Assembly: GCA_903908785.1 (NCBI GenBank) | Contig: CAIVTL010000615.1 | Location: 1-7,035 of the forward strand | Direction: 5' to 3' | Source: Caldifarciminota bacterium | GTDB taxonomy: Bacteria > Hydrothermota > Tepidihabitantia > Tepidihabitantales > Tepidihabitantaceae | DNA: 7,035 bases | Part shown: positions 1 to 3,907 of the stretch, in pieces | How the letters are laid out: every line of letters starts with the position of its first letter | Numbering within the stretch: position 1 is the first letter of the stretch | Program-made: the position numbers and the translations under genes | The notes under the pieces: model-generated | What the model saw: the letters and a program-made list of their open reading frames with translations, nothing else | Database searches by the model: none | Told to the model about the DNA's origin: nothing

Positions 1-391
1 CTCCCAACGCCCCAAGGACGTATTGGGCTCTCTGGCAGAGAGCGCATCCATGTCTGATGAACACCTCGACCGCCAATTCGCGAGTGAGGCACAGACTTCC
101 TTCCGCTGGTCCATCATTCTCGGTCACAATGATTCGGGTGACGGTGCGCGCATGCACAGGTGGGGAGTCATCGTAGTGAGTGGGTGGGCGGCGACTCGCC
201 CAGCCGACTAGTTTGACTACCAGTACGACTGCTATCGCCAGCACTACACCGACTCGCAGCATGGTAAGCAACCAAGGTTGTGAGATCAGGGAGTTGAAGA
301 CGAAGATGAACGCGATGCATCCAGCCACAAACACCGTTACGACGAACACCTCTATCACTCTCCGCACTCCGCTGGATGGCCCCGTTGACAT
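1..391 (-). CDS. Partial hypothetical membrane protein, N-terminal 130 residues
   Basis: From the ATG at 389-391 this minus-strand frame stays open to the left edge, so 130 codons are visible and the C-terminus is missing. An in-frame stop at 404-406 bounds the start; the only other choice is a CTG at 400. No Shine-Dalgarno is visible. Two hydrophobic stretches, about residues 12-33 (rich in V, F and I) and 44-63, are separated by a short polar turn and look like a transmembrane hairpin. A polar region after residue 64 would be soluble and ends, near the edge, with a CxxC (HGCALCQR) that could bind metal or be redox active. The hydrophobic pattern and unbroken frame argue that this is a real gene and that the plus-strand frames over it are shadows. 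I do not recognise the family. It lies downstream of the promoter-like repeat at 410-552, suggesting a leader of about 50 nt. Confidence 0.62.
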   Translation of the reverse strand, partial: MSTGPSSGVRRVIEVFVVTVFVAGCIAFIFVFNSLISQPWLLTMLRVGVVLAIAVVLVVKLVGWASRRPPTHYDDSPPVHARTVTRIIVTENDGPAEGSLCLTRELAVEVFIRHGCALCQRAQYVLGALG

Positions 392-449
392 CGAGCGCAG
401 CTGCTACGGCGTCAAGGCCGCACACGGTTCGGAGTCTACCATCAGGCGA

Positions 450-477
450 AGCGTACCAATTCGGGCCGGGATGTCAA
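450..477 (-). promoter_or_regulatory. Promoter-like core in repeat A
   Basis: On the minus strand, TTGACA at 477-472 is followed after 16 bp by TACGCT at 455-450. The -35 box is a perfect sigma70 consensus; the -10 keeps the TA start and terminal T. The same arrangement occurs in three other intergenic copies, which is the main support. It points to the membrane-protein gene starting at 391, with an estimated start site near 443. Confidence 0.5.
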
Positions 478-510
478 GGTGGCGATGTGGAGAGACGGCT
501 GCGCGTCGGA

Positions 511-540
511 CCGGAACCTATCCTAATAGGTGGCAGTCCC
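511..540. other. Hairpin in repeat A
   Basis: ACCTA (516-520) and TAGGT (527-531) form a 5-bp stem around the loop TCCTAA. An outer GGAAC/GTCCC pairing at 513-517 and 536-540 is possible with one wobble pair but competes with part of the inner stem. The same structure recurs at 2268-2295. It lies about 20 bp past the stop codon of the minus-strand gene ending at 562, where a terminator or 3' processing signal would sit. No U-tract follows, so it is not a classical intrinsic terminator. Confidence 0.45.
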
Positions 541-561
541 TCATTTTCCCCCACCGTCGAT

Positions 562-1197
562 CTAGGACGGAGGTCCCAGCACCTTATCTACGGTCAAGAG
601 CATCTTCTCCAGGGCCCCCACGTCGATGCCTTTGTCCCGGAATCTGCCGAATGTGTCTGCAAGTCCAGTGGCCAAGTTGCGGCCCCACAGGCAATAGTAC
701 TTCAGGCACCACTCGCGGATGCAGCTTCGGGCCAACTCCAATGCCTCGCCGTGCAGTCCCGCCGCACCAAACACCGGTTCGGTAAGCTCCAACAGCCTCC
801 GAACGCCCACCTTGTAGGGAATCGTACGGTCGCCGCCCGGTCGCCGTTGCCGCCAAAGCTTGCCAAACACGGATTCAGCCAACTCACTAGTTACTAGATG
901 CTGTTGAGTTCCAACGTTTCTGCGTCCCGTTGGGAGTGGCGCCGGGCGACTGACCTTCGGCGGTTTGGGACTGCGGCCCCCGCGGCAGCTGGTGCTCGGA
1001 CTGAGGGCTTTCTTAGACCGACCTGCACACCGATGGCCCGTCCTGTCACCCAAGACTATGGTCCGACCACAACGCCTGCAGGTAGTGATGTCTTTGGGTC
1101 TGAGTCTTTTCCCCTTGGTTCTGCACCTGCTCCAGTCCATCTTGCTCATCTGAATGTCACTCGCCTCATAGACCACCTCCATGGACCGCAACAACAT
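562..1197 (-). CDS. Hypothetical protein with zinc-knuckle-like N-terminal motif
   Basis: The frame encodes up to 211 aa and I do not recognise it. The N-terminal region holds C25, C40, C43, H55 and C57. The cluster CRRCGR followed by GHRC (C-x2-C-x11-H-x-C) looks like a small zinc-binding knuckle within a strongly basic stretch, which would suit nucleic-acid binding, but that is inference. Residues about 62-90 are a Pro/Ser/Arg-rich linker. The C-terminal part, about 100-211, is predicted by eye to be helical (hydrophobic spacing in LLELTEPVFG, LELARSCIREW and VGALEKMLLTVDKVL). The start is unsettled: ATG codons at residues 1, 6, 17 and 20 are all possible and none has a well-placed Shine-Dalgarno. 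The 1197 start lies about 10 nt from the start site expected from the promoter-like sequence at 1215-1243. The stop is 9 bp from repeat copy A. A plus-strand frame overlaps but lacks recognisable motifs. Confidence 0.55.
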   Translation of the reverse strand: MLLRSMEVVYEASDIQMSKMDWSRCRTKGKRLRPKDITTCRRCGRTIVLGDRTGHRCAGRSKKALSPSTSCRGGRSPKPPKVSRPAPLPTGRRNVGTQQHLVTSELAESVFGKLWRQRRPGGDRTIPYKVGVRRLLELTEPVFGAAGLHGEALELARSCIREWCLKYYCLWGRNLATGLADTFGRFRDKGIDVGALEKMLLTVDKVLGPPS

Positions 1198-1214
1198 TTA
1201 CGGTCACGTGCTGG

Positions 1215-1243
1215 ATTCCAGAGATCGCGGGCGGGCGTGTCAA
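1215..1243 (-). promoter_or_regulatory. Putative sigma70-like promoter for the zinc-knuckle gene
   Basis: On the minus strand TTGACA at 1243-1238, a 17-bp spacer and TGGAAT at 1220-1215 give a full -35 consensus and a 4-of-6 match to the -10. A second TTGACG lies just upstream at 1260-1255. The predicted start site near 1208 leaves only about 10 nt before the ATG at 1197. This site is not part of the repeated element but shares the TTGAC box. Confidence 0.42.
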
Positions 1244-1286
1244 ATGGGCGCGCGCGTCAAGAACTCTTGCGTTCCCGGAATCGCCC

Positions 1287-1481
1287 CTACTGATGAACTC
1301 GGATTGTGTCGTCGATGGTGTTTAGCTTTCTCGCCACTTCGGGCAAGCTAGCAAGGCCTCGCAAAGCGCAGTGACCTTCGCCTGATTTGGGTTCCGATTC
1401 CACGAAAAGCTCGCACTTGTCGCGCAGACACTTGAAGAGTTTCCCGTCGCTATATGCGAATGGACACAGCTGATTTGGCAT
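1287..1481 (-). CDS. Small four-cysteine protein, 64 aa
   Basis: This encodes a 64-aa cytoplasmic protein with cysteines at 6, 18, 23 and 38 (CPF near the start, then C-x4-C, then HC). The number and spacing suggest one bound metal, zinc or an Fe-S cluster, but the ligand set is inferred. After the cysteine region comes a short, probably helical tail (about residues 43-62). I chose the ATG at 1481 over one five codons upstream at 1496, because AAAGGA at 1493-1488 sits 6-7 nt before the 1481 ATG and would lie inside the longer reading frame. That ribosome binding site is one of the best in the window and supports a real gene. Small orphan proteins of this kind, with an N-terminal CP motif and a few more cysteines, are common in environmental bacteria. 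No function can be assigned. Its likely promoter is in repeat copy B, about 140 bp upstream. Confidence 0.72.
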   Translation of the reverse strand: MPNQLCPFAYSDGKLFKCLRDKCELFVESEPKSGEGHCALRGLASLPEVARKLNTIDDTIRVHQ

Positions 1482-1579
1482 GGTCGTTCCTTTCATCGTT
1501 CATCTTTGGCTCCCATTTGCTCTACGCATGCGCTACCGTACCAGAACGGTTTCGGTGACATGTTACTTCATTACGTTCC

Positions 1580-1657
1580 TGTCAAGGCCGGGCGGGGTTC
1601 GGGGTTCACCATCAGGCGAAGCGTACCAATTCGGGCCGGAAAGTCAAGGCGGCGGGG
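1580..1657 (-). repeat. Intergenic repeat copy B
   Basis: The segment between GTCAAGG at 1581 and GTCAAGG at 1643 matches copy A (410-480) and copy C (6614-6684) in the same order: a G-rich block with CGGGGTTCGGGG, then ACCATCAGGCGAA, then the -10-like region. The two GTCAAGG boxes are 62 bp apart as in the other copies. The hairpin module seen in copies A and D is not recognisable to the right of it. The whole gap 1482-1711 between minus-strand genes contains this element and no other gene that I can support. Confidence 0.8.
1620..1647 (-). promoter_or_regulatory. Promoter-like core in repeat B
   Basis: TTGACT at 1647-1642, a 16-bp spacer and TACGCT at 1625-1620 on the minus strand, matching the spacing in copies A, C and D. 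It would transcribe the four-cysteine gene starting at 1481, with a leader of about 130 nt that includes the second TTGACA box at 1585-1580. Confidence 0.48.
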
Positions 1658-1711
1658 TAGGGCAGCCGGCCGCACGTGGCTTGCGCTGACGATAGGGGAG
1701 ACGTCCGGGAG

Positions 1712-2206
1712 TCAGGAATCTCCCTCGGTGTTTCCCGAACTGCCCGGCCCGGACTCGCTCCATTCTCCGTACTTGGCCGGCCTGAGCCACGTGGGCCGAT
1801 GCGTGTACACATGCCCGCCCCTGCACCACTCGCTGATGAACCTGTCCATCACTATCTGCATTGTGTTCAATACTTCTTTGGAGAACAGGGCGAGGTTCGG
1901 TTCTCGCGTGACGCGCAGATAGGTCGGAGTCCGGCGCAAGTCGCCGGAGTCCTCCAGCGCCTTGAGCGCGGCGTTCACGTCAACCGGGTATGGCGCACGA
2001 TTGGCGAGGAAGGCATGCGCCCTCGGGTGTAGGTGCCGGTGCTCCTTGTTGATCTGGGAGACCAGTTCGCGCACCTTGACCAGGTAGACGCCCGAACCCG
2101 CGACCCCGTCGCTCGCCACGCGGGCGATAATGTACACGATTCCCTCGCAGAGCCTGGCCAGCTCATCAGCCTCGATGGGACGCGGCTCAGTCTTCATTGG
2201 GGACAT
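1712..2206 (-). CDS. Hypothetical protein with possible winged-helix segment
   Basis: The frame encodes up to 164 aa, not recognised. Residues about 13-60 are helical by eye (ADELARLCEGIVYIIARV, then VKVRELVSQINKEH). Residues about 74-101 (DVNAALKALEDSGDLRRTP followed by TYLRVTREPN) read like a recognition helix plus beta wing, so a small DNA-binding winged-helix fold is possible but not demonstrated. The C-terminus is Gly/Ser/Glu rich and probably disordered. Two starts are possible: ATG at 2206 and ATG at 2197. Neither has a Shine-Dalgarno, and the promoter-like sequence at 2205-2232 overlaps the first. If that promoter is real, the transcript would begin at or next to the 2197 ATG and be leaderless. 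It lies 67 bp beyond the rmuC stop in the same orientation. If DNA binding is right it could regulate the neighbouring operon, but nothing in the sequence proves this. Confidence 0.58.
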   Translation of the reverse strand: MSPMKTEPRPIEADELARLCEGIVYIIARVASDGVAGSGVYLVKVRELVSQINKEHRHLHPRAHAFLANRAPYPVDVNAALKALEDSGDLRRTPTYLRVTREPNLALFSKEVLNTMQIVMDRFISEWCRGGHVYTHRPTWLRPAKYGEWSESGPGSSGNTEGDS

Positions 2207-2232
2207 GGTAGCAGGCAGGGCTTGTGAGTCAA
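2205..2232 (-). promoter_or_regulatory. Promoter-like core in repeat D, overlapping a start codon
   Basis: TTGACT at 2232-2227, a 16-bp spacer and TACCAT at 2210-2205 on the minus strand. The last two bases of the -10 are the first two bases of the ATG at 2206, so that ATG could not be transcribed from this promoter. The next in-frame ATG (2197) lies 7 nt past the -10, where transcription would start. Confidence 0.42.
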
Positions 2233-2306
2233 GGCAGCGACAAGGGGAGACGGCCGCGTGCCGGGCCGGGACCTATCCTAATGGGTGACTGTCCCTCATT
2301 TCCCCC
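2227..2306 (-). repeat. Intergenic repeat copy D (hairpin module, partial)
   Basis: This matches 472-552 of copy A base for base with scattered substitutions: GTCAAGG, a GGAGACGGC block, CCTATCCTAAT, then GTCCCTCATT and a C-run. The G-rich and CATCAGGCGAA half present in copies A, B and C is absent. Its right end (2273-2306) lies inside the 3' end of the RmuC frame, so the repeat supplies the last codons and the stop of that gene. Copy A has one extra T in the T-run, so its frame differs here. Confidence 0.75.
2268..2295. other. Hairpin in repeat D over the rmuC stop codon
   Basis: GGGAC at 2268-2272 pairs with GTCCC at 2291-2295. An alternative inner stem pairs ACCTA (2271-2275) with TGGGT (2282-2286) around TCCTAA. 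Compared with copy A, the inner stem change A to G turns a T-A pair into a T-G pair in plus-strand RNA, and the outer stem gains a Watson-Crick pair. It could be a terminator-like or 3'-stabilising structure for the operon mRNA; no U-tract is visible. Confidence 0.45.
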
Positions 2307-3862
2307 GATTCATCCTCAACCGCTCGCTGGACGGGCAGGAGCGCGGCTGCCTCGCTGGCCGGCAGTTCCTGCACGCTGCGCAGTCTCCTCTGGATGACCC
2401 GCGTGCGTGATTCCGCGCTCTCGATGGTGTTGCTGGCCTCTTGGAGTTTCTTCTGAACCTTGGACAGCACATCGCCAAAGTACCCGAATTCTGTCTTGAT
2501 TGCACCGAGCAGTAACCAGACCTCACTAGAGCGCTTGGTGATCGCGAGCGTGCGGAAGCCCATCTGGAGGCTATTGAGCAACGCGGCTAGCGTCATCGGA
2601 CCGGTGAGGATCACCCTTTGCTCGCGCTGGAGTTGTGCGGCCAGCCCGGGACGTCGAAGCAACTCCGCGTACAGCCCTTCCGTCGGCACGAACATCAGTG
2701 CGAAGTCGGTGGTGTTTGGAGGGTCGAGGTACTTATCGTGTACTTCCTTCGCGGACAACTTGACGCTAGCTTCCATCTCCTTGCCGGCCTCGTCCATCGC
2801 CCCGATATCCGCCCTCTCCTGGGCATCAATGAGACGTTCGTAAGCTTCTCTGGGGAACTTGGCATCGATGGGCAGCCAGAGAGTCGAATCGGGGTCCTCT
2901 TGGGGCCCCGGCAGCCTGATGGCGAATTCCACTTGAGCGTTGCTGCCCTTCTTGGTCTTGACGTTTATCGCATATTGCTCTGGCGTGAGTATCTCCTCCA
3001 GCAGCGCGCCGAGCTGGACTTCGCCCCATCCGCCACGCGTCTTCACATTGGCCAGTACTTTCTTCAGGTCGCCCACGTCCGTGGCAAGGGCTTGCATCTC
3101 TCCCAGCCCACGCTGCACGTTCTCTAGTCGTTCGCTGACGAGCCTAAACGACTCACCCAGCCTTCGCTCCAACGTTGTCTGAAGCTTCTCGTCTACGGTG
3201 GCGCGCATCTGTTCAAGCTTCGCATTGGTGTTGTCTTGAATGGCCTTGAGCCGCTCGTCCACCGCCTGCCGTAAGGCTTCCATGCGTCTGTCGTTGGCAG
3301 TCATCAGGTCAGAAAGCTGTTTGGAGAATCCTTCCAGTTGCGTACGTTGTTGGCCAGACATGCAGTCGAGCTGCTTTGCCAGCGCATCTTGGAGCTCCTT
3401 GAGGACCAGAGCTGCGTCTGCTCGGCCCTGCCGGTCGGACTCGATGGTTTCTTTCAGCTTGGCCTCGACCGTTGACCGGATTTCGGTCAGCCGTCGCTCA
3501 TTTGCCTCAGTAAGGGACTGGAGCTGCGTGGCGAATGTGTCCAACTGGCGCTTCTCGGCTTCAGCCGCGCGGCCGAGTTGGGCAAGAGTGCTCTCAGTTT
3601 GGGCCATCATGGCTGCCCTGAGTTCCTCCCGAGTGGCGCGGCTCTCTGTCGCGCGCGAATCCCTCTCTGCAGCTAGTCCTTCGCGCACAGCGGCTTCGAC
3701 CTTAGTCAGTCCGCTCTCAAGATTCTCCACGCGACCCACGGCCTCGGCTGCCTTTGTGGCGGCCGTGTGGATGGGGGATAGCTTAGCGATGACGACAACT
3801 AGCAGTGCAGCGATGACTCCACACAAGACTAGTGCGACCCAAACCAACTCGTTCATTTGCAT
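2273..3862 (-). CDS. rmuC: RmuC-family protein (membrane-anchored coiled coil with nuclease-like domain)
   Basis: This 529-aa protein has the full RmuC layout. Residues 6-28 form one hydrophobic anchor with a short N-terminus. Residues about 35-270 are a long coiled coil. The conserved core follows: GGWGEVQLGALLEEIL (277-292), NAQVEFAIRLPG (308-319), WLPIDAKFP (329-337), FALMFVPTEGLYAEL (387-401), VILTGPMTLAALLNSLQMGFR (417-437). E312 with the D-A-K of 333-335 fits the PD-(D/E)xK-like active site proposed for the family. E. coli rmuC limits recombination at inverted repeats; its biochemistry is poorly defined. AGGAAGGAAG at 3872-3863 precedes the ATG at 3862; an ATG two codons in is equally possible. 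It lies 45 bp after the ATPase gene, so the two are probably one operon. The last roughly ten residues come from an intergenic repeat and are atypical. The identification is firm; the role here is not. Confidence 0.93.
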   Translation of the reverse strand: MQMNELVWVALVLCGVIAALLVVVIAKLSPIHTAATKAAEAVGRVENLESGLTKVEAAVREGLAAERDSRATESRATREELRAAMMAQTESTLAQLGRAAEAEKRQLDTFATQLQSLTEANERRLTEIRSTVEAKLKETIESDRQGRADAALVLKELQDALAKQLDCMSGQQRTQLEGFSKQLSDLMTANDRRMEALRQAVDERLKAIQDNTNAKLEQMRATVDEKLQTTLERRLGESFRLVSERLENVQRGLGEMQALATDVGDLKKVLANVKTRGGWGEVQLGALLEEILTPEQYAINVKTKKGSNAQVEFAIRLPGPQEDPDSTLWLPIDAKFPREAYERLIDAQERADIGAMDEAGKEMEASVKLSAKEVHDKYLDPPNTTDFALMFVPTEGLYAELLRRPGLAAQLQREQRVILTGPMTLAALLNSLQMGFRTLAITKRSSEVWLLLGAIKTEFGYFGDVLSKVQKKLQEASNTIESAESRTRVIQRRLRSVQELPASEAAALLPVQRAVEDESGEMRDSHPLG

Positions 3863-3872
3863 CTTCCTTCCT
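3863..3872 (-). promoter_or_regulatory. Ribosome binding site of rmuC
   Basis: AGGAAGGAAG directly before the ATG at 3862 contains two overlapping AGGA cores. The upstream one is 6 nt from the ATG at 3862 and the downstream one 8 nt from the ATG at 3856, so both starts could be used. Confidence 0.65.
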
Positions 3873-3907
3873 CGGGCTGACCCGGCAACAGGGACCGGAT
3901 GCCGATG

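Larger units (their letters stand above)
410..552 (-). repeat. Intergenic repeat copy A (promoter core plus hairpin module)
   Basis: This is the longest copy of a dispersed intergenic repeat. Its left part (410-480) matches 1580-1650 closely, including a shared 20-base core from GGCGAAGCG to CAATTCGGGCC at about 445-467 versus 1615-1637, and matches 6614-6684 more weakly. Its right part (473-552) matches 2228-2306. The left part is framed by GTCAAGG direct repeats at 411 and 473, 62 bp apart. The right part holds a small hairpin. The element fills the gap between two minus-strand genes, the one stopping at 562 and the one starting at 391. Read on the minus strand the order is hairpin, TTGACA box, -10-like box, conserved leader, second TTGAC box. 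Confidence 0.8.

Noticed and set aside
180..897. Plus-strand frames at 180-785 and 376-897
   Set aside because: They cross the repeat and run antisense to the membrane-protein and zinc-knuckle genes; the text is Arg/Pro/Ser-rich without domain patterns.
898..1293. Plus-strand 131-codon frame
   Set aside because: It is antisense to the zinc-knuckle gene and its promoter region, with no ribosome binding site or motif.
1695..1740. Hairpin module to the right of repeat copy B (GGGGAGACG, later TCTCCCTC)
   Set aside because: The resemblance to the modules at 490-552 and 2248-2306 is only a few short words; the CCTATCCTAAT core is missing and part of it is coding.
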